DNA of 64,000 nt from JAJXXT01 sp963764465 (GTDB lineage Bacteria > Pseudomonadota > Alphaproteobacteria > Acetobacterales > Acetobacteraceae), in contig CAVXSO010000007.1 of assembly GCA_963764465.1 (NCBI GenBank), positions 124,001-188,000 on the forward strand, written 5' to 3'. Positions 16,912 to 23,848 of this stretch are shown in pieces (position 1 is the first letter of the stretch; each line of letters opens with the position of its first letter). The notes beneath the pieces were generated by a model. The model was not told the origin of the DNA and did not search any database. It worked only from the letters and a program-made list of their open reading frames with translations. The position numbers and the translations under genes were made by a program.

Positions 16912-18128
16912 AGATCCCCACGCGCCCAAAGAAGAACCCACTGGCGGTCACACGGCTGCCATTGCTGCCGCCCGCGGGCCCGAGCCGAGGTGCGATAAAG
17001 CTCGCGACGAAGGCGGGCCAGGGGCGATTCGCGCTGCCGGTCTGCGCCGCGTGCGGCGCTGTTTCCTATCCGGTCCGGGACGTGTGCGGCGCGTGCCTCG
17101 GCGAGCTTGCCTGGCAAGACGTGCCGGATGGCGGGACGGTACTGGCGCGCACCGTGCTGCGGGCAAGCGGCGACGTGTATTTCCGCCAGCGCCTCCCGGT
17201 GCGGGCAGGACTCGTGGGCATGGATGCGGGCCCACGCGCGGTGGCGTTCCTGCAGGACGAGGTGGAGCCGGGGACGCGGGTGCGCCTGGTGTTGCGGCTG
17301 GACAAGGCGGGCCAGGCGGTCATGCTGGCGCTGCCGGAGAATTTCTCGGGGGAGGACGTGCTGGTGCACGCGCATGGATGTTCGTTGCGGGACCGGCGCG
17401 TGCTGGTCACGGACACGCGCGGCGCGCTGGGCACGGCAATGGCGGCACGCGCGCTCGCGGCCGGCGCGCGCGAGGTGTTCGCGGGCGAGGCCGGGACTTG
17501 GACGCCGCGCGCCGCAATCGGGCAGGCCGCCGTGCCGGAGGGAGCGCTTCCGGTTCCGCTCGACCTGACGGACGAGCGCAGCGTGCGGGAGTTCGCCGCC
17601 GAGTTCGGCGGACGGGTCGAGATCGTCATCAACACGGCGCTGGCCGCGCGGCCTGGCGGCGTGATGAGCGGCGATCCGACGCGGCTGCGCGAGGCGATGG
17701 AACTCGAGGTGTTCGGCACGGCGCGGCTTGCGCGCATGCTCGGCCCGGCATTGCGGGCGCGCGGCGGCGATGGCGATTATCCGGCGTGCGCCTGGGTGCA
17801 GGCGATCTCAGCCGACGCGCTGGCGCCGAGCCCTGGGTTCGCGGCGCACGCGGCCGCGCAGGCGGCCGCGCTGTCGCTCGCGCGGAGCCTGCGGGCGGAA
17901 ATGCGGCCGATCCGGGTGATGACGGCGTTCATCGGCCCGCTCGATGACGAATGGCACCAGGACGTTCCCCCGCCGAAAGTGGCACCGCGCGCCTTCGCCG
18001 ATGCGGTCGCGGCCGCGCTGGAAACTGGGCTGGAAGAGATCGCGGTGGGCGACGTGGCGCGGCACCTGCTGGAGCGGTGGCGCGAGGACCCCGCGCTCAC
18101 CATTCGCGAAACGACACACACAAGCTGA
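16908..18128 (+). CDS. Zinc-ribbon/OB-fold (DUF35) protein fused to a degenerate SDR domain
   Basis: A 406-residue fusion. Residues 1-150 form a DUF35-type acyl-CoA-binding module with a zinc ribbon (C46, C49, C60, C63; VCAACG and VCGACL) and an OB fold. Residues about 163-400 look like a short-chain dehydrogenase/reductase: VLVTDTRGALG replaces the usual TGxxxGxG, and the catalytic YxxxK appears lost (PGFAAHAAAQ). The SDR part may therefore be structural. In Ltp2-DUF35 aldolases the DUF35 partner holds the CoA ester; this gene directly follows the thiolase-like gene with a 4-base overlap. The SDR fusion is unusual to my knowledge. Alternative: an acyl carrier or CoA-binding accessory subunit. 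Confidence 0.78.
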   Translation: MKIPTRPKKNPLAVTRLPLLPPAGPSRGAIKLATKAGQGRFALPVCAACGAVSYPVRDVCGACLGELAWQDVPDGGTVLARTVLRASGDVYFRQRLPVRAGLVGMDAGPRAVAFLQDEVEPGTRVRLVLRLDKAGQAVMLALPENFSGEDVLVHAHGCSLRDRRVLVTDTRGALGTAMAARALAAGAREVFAGEAGTWTPRAAIGQAAVPEGALPVPLDLTDERSVREFAAEFGGRVEIVINTALAARPGGVMSGDPTRLREAMELEVFGTARLARMLGPALRARGGDGDYPACAWVQAISADALAPSPGFAAHAAAQAAALSLARSLRAEMRPIRVMTAFIGPLDDEWHQDVPPPKVAPRAFADAVAAALETGLEEIAVGDVARHLLERWREDPALTIRETTHTS

Positions 18129-18143
18129 ACAAGGAGGATGACA

Positions 18144-18917
18144 ATGAGCATGCTGGCCGATTTCGCCGCCGCGATCGTCTCCGGGAAGATCAAGGTGATC
18201 GACCTGACGCAGACGCTGTCGCCGGATTTCCCGACCATCCAGTTGCCGCCGGAGTTCGGGCAATGCGCGCCGTTCCGGCTCGAGGAAGTGTCGCGCTATG
18301 ACGCCAAGGGCCCGGCCTGGTACTGGAACAATTTCTCCTGTGGCGAGCACACGGGCACGCATTTCGACGCGCCGATCCACTGGATTTCCGGCAAGGACTT
18401 CCCCAACAACACGACTGACACGATCGAGGCGAAGAATTTCATCGCCCCGGCCGTGGTGCTGGATTGCAGCAAGGAATCCGCGGCCAACGCGGACTTCACG
18501 CTGACCAAGGCGTTCATCCTGGAGTGGGAGAAGAAGCACGCGCGCATCCCCGCGAAATCCTGGGTGCTGCTGCGCACCGACTGGTCCAAGAAGACCGGCG
18601 CCGAGTACGCCAACGTGAAGGAAGACGGTGCGCACACGCCGGGGCCAGACCCTGAGGCGGTGGAGTTCCTGGTGAAGGAGCGCGACGTGTTCGGTTTCGG
18701 GACCGAGACAATCGGCACGGATGCCGGCCAGGCGCCGCATTTCACCCCCCCCTTCCCCGCGCATTTCTTCATGCACGGCGCGGGACGGTATGGCCTGCAG
18801 TGCCTGTGCAACCTCGACAAGCTGCCGCCGACGGGGGCGCTGATCATTTCCCCACCGCTCAAGATCATCGGCGGTTCGGGCAGCCCGCTGCGCGTTCTGG
18901 CACTGGTCGGCGGCTGA
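18144..18917 (+). CDS. Isatin hydrolase-like cyclase family metal hydrolase
   Basis: A 257-residue enzyme of the kynurenine formamidase/cyclase family. The divalent metal motif is EHTGTHFDAPIH (H69, H73, D75, H79). The overall pattern, including GPAWYWNNFSCGEHTGTH, the TDTIEAKNFI strand and the C-terminal GALIISPPLKIIGGSGSP block, is like isatin hydrolase, which opens isatin to isatinate using Mn2+. The ATG at 18144 is chosen because AAGGAGG ends 6 bases before it; the ATG at 18138 abuts that site. Kynurenine formamidase and other cyclases are alternatives, but the neighbours (oxygenase, 2-oxoacid oxidoreductase, aminobenzoyl-CoA enzyme) favour isatin. Confidence 0.82.
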   Translation: MSMLADFAAAIVSGKIKVIDLTQTLSPDFPTIQLPPEFGQCAPFRLEEVSRYDAKGPAWYWNNFSCGEHTGTHFDAPIHWISGKDFPNNTTDTIEAKNFIAPAVVLDCSKESAANADFTLTKAFILEWEKKHARIPAKSWVLLRTDWSKKTGAEYANVKEDGAHTPGPDPEAVEFLVKERDVFGFGTETIGTDAGQAPHFTPPFPAHFFMHGAGRYGLQCLCNLDKLPPTGALIISPPLKIIGGSGSPLRVLALVGG

Positions 18918-18918
18918 C

Positions 18919-19635
18919 ATGTTCGTGCTCGTGACGGGTGCCGCGGGGGGGATCGGACGCGCGATCACCGAAGCGGTACTCGCCGCGGGACACGAGGTGG
19001 TGGCGCTGGACCAGGTGGCGCCGCCGCATGATCCGCGCGTGCATCATATCGCCGTCGACCTGATCGACGAGGCGGCGACGCGGGCAGCGGCGACGGAGGC
19101 ATGCTCGCACTTCGAGATCGCCGGGATCGTTCATAACGCGGGCGTGATCCGGCCGGCGCTGGTCTCGGATGTGGACCCGGCGGACATGCTGGACCTGGCG
19201 CGCCTGCATCTCGCGGCACCGCTGATCCTGCTGCAGGCGGCGCTGCCGGGGATGCGCGCGCGGCGCTTCGGGCGCGTGGTGCTGATTTCCTCGCGCGCGG
19301 CGCTCGGGGCGGTGACGCGAACGTCCTACAGCGCGACGAAGGCCGGTATCATCGGCATGGTGCGCACCTGGGCGCTGGAGCTCGCCGGCCAGGGGATAAC
19401 GGTGAACGCGATCGCGCCGGGACCGATCGGCGGGACGGCGATGTTCCACGACGTGGTGCCGGCAGGCAGCGAACGGGAGGCGAAGCTGGCGGCATCCATC
19501 CCCGTGGGGCGGCTGGGCAAGCCCGAGGACGTGGCGCGCGCGGCCGCGTTCTTCCTCGACGCGAAGGCGGATTTCATCACCGGGCAGACGTTGTTCGTCT
19601 GCGGCGGCGCGAGCGTCGGCTCGCTCACGATCTAG
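18919..19635 (+). CDS. Short-chain dehydrogenase/reductase
   Basis: A 238-residue NAD(P)-dependent oxidoreductase with a Rossmann fold. The cofactor motif is TGAAGGIG (6-13) and the catalytic pair is Y137 and K141 (YSATK) after LISSRAALG. An acidic residue at the end of strand 2 (VVALDQ) suggests NAD rather than NADP. The gene begins one base after the isatin hydrolase-like stop and ends the plus-strand operon. It could oxidise or reduce an oxindole hydroxyl or an alicyclic ketone formed after the aminobenzoyl-CoA step; the substrate is not readable from sequence. Confidence 0.85.
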   Translation: MFVLVTGAAGGIGRAITEAVLAAGHEVVALDQVAPPHDPRVHHIAVDLIDEAATRAAATEACSHFEIAGIVHNAGVIRPALVSDVDPADMLDLARLHLAAPLILLQAALPGMRARRFGRVVLISSRAALGAVTRTSYSATKAGIIGMVRTWALELAGQGITVNAIAPGPIGGTAMFHDVVPAGSEREAKLAASIPVGRLGKPEDVARAAAFFLDAKADFITGQTLFVCGGASVGSLTI

Positions 19636-19666
19636 GACCAGAACTTTTGCCGGGCTCCGATAATCG

Positions 19667-19687
19667 GGGGCCGGGGTCTCAGGCCCC
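19667..19687. terminator. Possible terminator hairpin between convergent operons
   Basis: A 6-base GC stem (GGGGCC / GGCCCC, 9-base loop) in the 82-base gap between the SDR stop and the RidA stop on the opposite strand. No T tract follows, so this is only suggestive. Confidence 0.3.
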
Positions 19688-19717
19688 GTCGCGGTGCAGG
19701 CGCAGGGCCGCGCCTTC

Positions 19718-20119
19718 CTACGGCACGATCGCGATTGCCTCGATCTCGACCAGCGCCTTCCGCTCGACGAGCGAGGCAACGCCGATCACGGACATCGCCG
19801 GGAAGGTCTTGCCCATGACGCGGCGCCAGGCGGCACCGAGTTCCTTGCCGGCGCTGCGGTACGCTTCCATGTCCGTCACGAACCAGGTCAGCCGCGCGAG
19901 GTGGCTGGCGTCACCGCCGGCCTCCCTGAGCACGGTGAGGATGTTGCGCAGCGCCTGCTCGATCTGCGGCACCAGGCCGTCGGCGAACGCGCCCTTCTCG
20001 TCCCAGCCGATCTGGCCGGCGAGCACGACGACGCGACCGGTGCCGGCCATGCCGTTGGCGTAGCCTGGCGGTCGCGGCCAGTCCCGCGGCTGCAGGATGG
20101 TGAGCGTGCCGTCAGCCAT
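19718..20119 (-). CDS. RidA family protein (YjgF/UK114)
   Basis: A 133-residue protein of the RidA family, whose members hydrolyse reactive enamines/imines or act on related intermediates. The pattern GRVVVLAGQIGWDEKG, then QIEQALRNILTVLREAGGDASHLARLTWFVTD and VEIEAIAIV, is typical. The start at 20119 overlaps the MarR stop by 8 bases, so it is the last gene of a minus-strand operon SDR-MarR-RidA. Aromatic amine pathways (2-aminobenzoyl-CoA, aminomuconate) often carry a RidA relative, matching an enamine intermediate after dearomatisation; the exact substrate is inference. Confidence 0.87.
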   Translation of the reverse strand: MADGTLTILQPRDWPRPPGYANGMAGTGRVVVLAGQIGWDEKGAFADGLVPQIEQALRNILTVLREAGGDASHLARLTWFVTDMEAYRSAGKELGAAWRRVMGKTFPAMSVIGVASLVERKALVEIEAIAIVP

Positions 20120-20612
20120 GAGAAAATTCCTTGACCTGGGATTTGAGGCGGCCGAGCAGGCGCATGAGCTGCGCGAGATCCGGCGGTGGGAGGCCGGCGC
20201 AGAGCTCCGCGATCCATTCCGCGTGCGCGGTGGCCATGTCGGCGAAGGATTTGCGGCCGGACGGCGTGAGGGCGACGACAACGGCGCGGCGATCGGTCGC
20301 GTGCGGCCGGCGCTCAACCAGCCCCGATTCCAGAAGCCGCTCGACGAGGCCGGTGACGTTGCCGTTGGAGACCATCATCCGGCGCGAGAGCTCGCCCAGC
20401 GTCATTCCATCCGGCGCTTTCTCCAGCTGCGCCATGAGGTCGAAGCGCGGCAGCGTGACACCGAAATGCTGGCGCAGGCGCGCGCGGATCTCACCCTCGA
20501 TGAGGTTCGTGCAGGTGAGCAGGCGCAGCCAGAGGCGAAGCTCCTCACGGTGATCCGCGGGGTGCTCGTGCGCGCGCGTCTCGGCGTCGAGCAGGATGGG
20601 CGCGTCCGTCAC
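20112..20612 (-). CDS. MarR family transcriptional regulator
   Basis: A 166-residue winged-helix regulator. The recognition region LGELSRRMMVSNGNVTGLVERLLESGLVERR and the wing ATDRRAVVVALTPSGRK are standard MarR features. The N and C termini provide the helical dimer interface. MarR proteins of aromatic catabolism usually repress their operons until the aromatic ligand or its CoA ester binds. The stop and start overlap both neighbours, so it is made together with an SDR and RidA. The three AT-rich boxes at 2053, 8535 and 21416 sit upstream of operons of this cluster, including its own, and are candidate operators. A MarR protein (IadR) has this role in iad-type auxin clusters; equivalence here is inference. 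Confidence 0.88.
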   Translation of the reverse strand: MTDAPILLDAETRAHEHPADHREELRLWLRLLTCTNLIEGEIRARLRQHFGVTLPRFDLMAQLEKAPDGMTLGELSRRMMVSNGNVTGLVERLLESGLVERRPHATDRRAVVVALTPSGRKSFADMATAHAEWIAELCAGLPPPDLAQLMRLLGRLKSQVKEFSHG

Positions 20613-21358
20613 ATCACCTCTCCGCCGGAGACGGGAAGCGAGATGCCGGTGATGGCGTCCGAGCCTGGGCCGCAGAGATAGAGCACGGCGGCGGCGACCT
20701 CCTCCGGCTGCACCAGGCGGCCCTGCGGGTTGGCACGGGTGAAGTCGGCGCGGATGGATTCAGCGGAGCGGCCGCCTCGCGCGGCGATGCGCGCGATGCT
20801 GGACTCCACCAGTTCCGTTTCGGTGTAGCCGGGGCAGACGGCGTTCACCGTCACCCCCTTGCCCGCGACCTCCCGCGCCAGCGCGCGGGTGAGGCCGATG
20901 GCACCGTGCTTCGCCGCGACATAGGCGCTGACATAGGGATACCCGGTGAGCCCCGCGGTGGAGGCGATGGTGACGACACGGCCCCAGCCGCGGGCGAGCA
21001 TGCCAGGCAGCAGCGCATGGGTGGCGGTGAAGACGGCGGTGAGGTTGACCGCGAGCATGCGGTCCCAGACCTCGCGCGTGGTACGGGCGAAAGGTGCTGA
21101 CTCCGCCGCACCCGCATTGTTGACGAGGATATCGACAGGCGGAAGCGCGGCGAGGGAGGATTCCAGCGCCGCCGCGTCCGTCACGTCCGCCGTGGCGTAG
21201 GCGGCGGCGGCGCCCGCGGCGACGACGGCGGCCAGCGTCTCCGCGCGGCGGCCAAGCACGGTGACGCGAGCGCCCGCGCCCGTGAGCGCGCGCGCAACCG
21301 CGGCGCCGATCCCCTGGCTGCCGCCCGTTACCAAGGCATGTCGTCCGCCGAGCGTCAC
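20609..21358 (-). CDS. Short-chain dehydrogenase/reductase
   Basis: A 249-residue SDR with cofactor motif ALVTGGSQGIG, NNAG motif, and catalytic YVAAK after TIASTAGLTG. The basic VLGRRAE segment after strand 2 suggests NADP use. I choose the GTG at 21358 because AAAGGAG lies 5-6 bases before it; an ATG at 21406 in the same frame would add 16 residues with no fold role. The stop overlaps the MarR start by 4 bases. It is the first gene of the minus-strand operon and diverges from the aminobenzoyl-CoA flavoenzyme across the operator at 21416. Likely acts on an alicyclic 3-hydroxy/oxo acyl-CoA or alcohol; substrate unknown. Confidence 0.85.
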   Translation of the reverse strand: MTLGGRHALVTGGSQGIGAAVARALTGAGARVTVLGRRAETLAAVVAAGAAAAYATADVTDAAALESSLAALPPVDILVNNAGAAESAPFARTTREVWDRMLAVNLTAVFTATHALLPGMLARGWGRVVTIASTAGLTGYPYVSAYVAAKHGAIGLTRALAREVAGKGVTVNAVCPGYTETELVESSIARIAARGGRSAESIRADFTRANPQGRLVQPEEVAAAVLYLCGPGSDAITGISLPVSGGEVM

Positions 21359-21415
21359 CGCTTCTCCTTTCCTCCCGGCCCCCGCGTTGATGGCTGATCC
21401 CATCATTGCGGGCCG

Positions 21416-21437
21416 GTTCCTTCAAGTCTAAAATATT
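21416..21437 (-). promoter_or_regulatory. Putative MarR-type operator, copy 3
   Basis: On the minus strand the core reads AATATTTTAGACTTGAA (21421-21437), matching the box at 8535 in 16 of 17 positions. It lies in the 102-base divergent gap between the SDR-MarR-RidA operon and the monooxygenase-reductase fusion, 24 bases before the ATG of the latter. It would allow autoregulation of the MarR gene. Confidence 0.6.
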
Positions 21438-21460
21438 TTGGCTCGAACTGGGAGGTGGGG

Positions 21461-23815
21461 ATGCGCATCGAGGTCATCGGCGGTGGGCCAGCGGGGCTCT
21501 ACTTCGCGATCCTGATGAAAAAACAGCGCCCCGACGCCACGATCAGGGTGCATGAGCGCAACCGGCACGACGATACGTTCGGCTTCGGCGTGGTGTTCTC
21601 GGACGCGACGCTCGAGATCTTCGAGCGCCACGACGCGGATAGTGCGAAGGCGATCACCGACCATTTCGCCTATTGGGACGACATCGAAATCAGGTTCAAG
21701 GGCAACCGTTTCGTCGTGGGCGGCAACGGGTTCTGCGGTTGCTCGCGGCGCACGCTGCTGCTGCTGCTGCAGGAGCGGGCGAAGAGCCTCGGGGTCGAAG
21801 TCACGTTCACCGATGACATCAGGTCGCTGGAGCAGGTGCGCGGTGCCGACCTGATCATCGCCGCGGATGGCATCAACTCCTTCGTGCGGCAGGGTAACCT
21901 CGGGCATTTCGGCACCACGATCGATCTGCGGCCGAACCGGTTCGCGTGGATGGGCTCCACGAAATCGCTCGACGCGTTCACTTTCTGTTTCCGCGAGAAC
22001 GAGCACGGCATTTTCATCGCGCACGCCTACCAGTACGAGCCTGGCGCCTCGACCTGGGTGCTGGAAACGGACCCCGAGACATTCCAGCGCGCGGGGCTCG
22101 GTTCGATGGACGAGGGGCAGTCTGCCGCCTATCTGGAGAAAGTCTTCGCGGAGGATCTCGGCGGGCACAAGCTGCTGATCAACCGCTCCATGTGGCGGCA
22201 GTTCCCGGCGGTGCGCAACGCGCGCAGCACGATGATCCGCGAGGTGGACGGCACGCCGGACAACGTGGTGCTGCTGGGCGACGCGAAGTCGACGGCGCAT
22301 TTCTCGATCGGCTCCGGCACGAAACTCGCCATGGAGGATGCGATCGCGCTCGCCGAGGCGTTTCGCGTCCACGGGGACGTGACAGCGAGCCTGCAGGCCT
22401 TCGAGCGCGACCGGCGCGGCGACGTGGAGCGCATCCAGCACGCGGCGGAAGTGTCGCTGGTGTGGTTCGAGCAGGTAAGCCGGTTCTGGGACATGGACCC
22501 GCTTCGTTTCGCATTCGGGCTGATGACACGATCGAAGTCGATCACCTACGACAATCTGCGGTTGCGGGCGCCGGAGTTCGTGGACGCGATGGACCGGCTG
22601 ATCGCTACGGAAATCGCTGCGAAGGGGTTCAGGGGCGCGAAGCCGGTGCCGCCGATGTTCCAGCCCATGGCCCTGCGCGAACTCGTGGTGCCGAACCGCG
22701 TCGTCGTCTCGCCGATGTGCATGTACTCGGCGAGCGAGGGCGTGCCGGGGGATTGGCACATGGTGCACTACGGCGCGCGCGGGGTGGGCGGCGCCGGGCT
22801 GATGTTCACGGAAATGACCTGCGTGGCGCCGGATGCGCGCATCACGCCCGGCTGCGCCGGGTTGTGGAACGACACGCAGGAAGCGGCGTGGAAGCGCATC
22901 GTGGATTTCGTGCACCGGCACGGAAGCACGAAAATCGCACTGCAACTCGGCCATGCCGGGCGAAAGGGGGCGACGAAGCTGATGTGGGAGGGGATGGACC
23001 GCCCGCTCACGGACGGCGCCTGGCCGATCATGGCGCCCTCGCCCCTGCCCTACTACGCGGAAAGCCAGGTGCCGCACGAGATGACGCGCGCGGACATGGA
23101 CCGGGTGCGCGATGCGTTCGTCGCGGCGGCGCAGCGGGGAATTCGTTGCGATTTCGATATGCTTGAGCTGCACGCGGGACACGGCTACCTGCTCGCGAGC
23201 TTCATCTCGCCGCTCACGAACATGCGGACGGACGAGTACGGCGGCGCGCTGGGGAACCGCCTGCGCTTTCCGCTCGAGGTGTTCCGCGCGTTGCGTGCGG
23301 CCTGGCCAAAGGAGAAACCGATGTCGGTGCGCATCTCCGCCACCGACTGGCAGGCGGGCGGCATCACGGAAGCGGAATCCGTCGAGGTGGCGAAGGCATT
23401 CGCGGCGGCGGGATGCGACCTGGTGGATGTCTCGACCGGGCAGACAACCCCGGACTCCGCCCCCGTCTATGGGCGCATGTTCCAGGTGCCGTTCGCGGAT
23501 GCGATCCGCAACGAGACGGGAATCGCCACGATGTGCGTCGGCAGCATCACCACGCCGGACCAGGTGAACACGATCCTGGCGGCGGGGCGCGCGGACCTGG
23601 TGGCTCTCGGGCGGCCGCACCTGACGGACCCGAACTTCACGCTGCGCGCGGCCGCGTCGCATGGCGTGGAACTTGGCGGACGAGCGCCGCAATACCAGCC
23701 GGGCACGGCGCAGCTTTATCGCCTCGCCGAGCAGGCCCAGGCCGAGCTCGTCGAGCTGCGCAAGAAGGCGAAGCCCAAGTCGCACGGGCCGCAGCTGTTG
23801 AAGGCAGCGGAATAA
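21461..23815 (+). CDS. 2-aminobenzoyl-CoA monooxygenase/reductase or salicylyl-CoA 5-hydroxylase type fusion
   Basis: A 784-residue two-domain flavoenzyme. Residues 1-390 are a class A FAD monooxygenase (GGGPAGLYFA at the N terminus, VVLLGDAKSTAHFSIGSGTKLAMEDA in the FAD-binding end). Residues about 395-770 are an Old Yellow Enzyme-type FMN reductase (NRVVVSPMCMYSA, LQLGHAGRKGA, ELHAGHGYLLASFISP, LGRPHL). This architecture defines 2-aminobenzoyl-CoA monooxygenase/reductase, which hydroxylates and then reduces the ring of 2-aminobenzoyl-CoA, and the closely related salicylyl-CoA 5-hydroxylase. The ATG at 21461 follows GGAGG by 5 bases. The pathway context favours 2-aminobenzoyl-CoA. Cytoplasmic. 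Confidence 0.88.
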   Translation: MRIEVIGGGPAGLYFAILMKKQRPDATIRVHERNRHDDTFGFGVVFSDATLEIFERHDADSAKAITDHFAYWDDIEIRFKGNRFVVGGNGFCGCSRRTLLLLLQERAKSLGVEVTFTDDIRSLEQVRGADLIIAADGINSFVRQGNLGHFGTTIDLRPNRFAWMGSTKSLDAFTFCFRENEHGIFIAHAYQYEPGASTWVLETDPETFQRAGLGSMDEGQSAAYLEKVFAEDLGGHKLLINRSMWRQFPAVRNARSTMIREVDGTPDNVVLLGDAKSTAHFSIGSGTKLAMEDAIALAEAFRVHGDVTASLQAFERDRRGDVERIQHAAEVSLVWFEQVSRFWDMDPLRFAFGLMTRSKSITYDNLRLRAPEFVDAMDRLIATEIAAKGFRGAKPVPPMFQPMALRELVVPNRVVVSPMCMYSASEGVPGDWHMVHYGARGVGGAGLMFTEMTCVAPDARITPGCAGLWNDTQEAAWKRIVDFVHRHGSTKIALQLGHAGRKGATKLMWEGMDRPLTDGAWPIMAPSPLPYYAESQVPHEMTRADMDRVRDAFVAAAQRGIRCDFDMLELHAGHGYLLASFISPLTNMRTDEYGGALGNRLRFPLEVFRALRAAWPKEKPMSVRISATDWQAGGITEAESVEVAKAFAAAGCDLVDVSTGQTTPDSAPVYGRMFQVPFADAIRNETGIATMCVGSITTPDQVNTILAAGRADLVALGRPHLTDPNFTLRAAASHGVELGGRAPQYQPGTAQLYRLAEQAQAELVELRKKAKPKSHGPQLLKAAE

Positions 23816-23832
23816 GCCGGGTCAGCGGCCGT

Positions 23833-23847
23833 CGCGCCTTGGGCGCG
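23833..23847. terminator. Possible hairpin between convergent genes
   Basis: CGCGCC-TTG-GGCGCG forms a 6-base GC stem with a 3-base loop in the 33-base gap between the monooxygenase-reductase stop and the stop of the minus-strand membrane protein. No T tract, so weak. Confidence 0.3.
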
Positions 23848-23848
23848 C

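Noticed and set aside
18144..18917. Kynurenine formamidase of tryptophan breakdown
   Set aside because: The shared metal motif permits it, but no kynureninase or tryptophan dioxygenase gene is near, and the C-terminal blocks and neighbours fit isatin hydrolase better.
21428..23785. A minus-strand open frame of 785 codons opposite the monooxygenase-reductase gene
   Set aside because: Same effect: its product is histidine/arginine-rich, with no recognisable fold, opposite a clearly conserved flavoenzyme.
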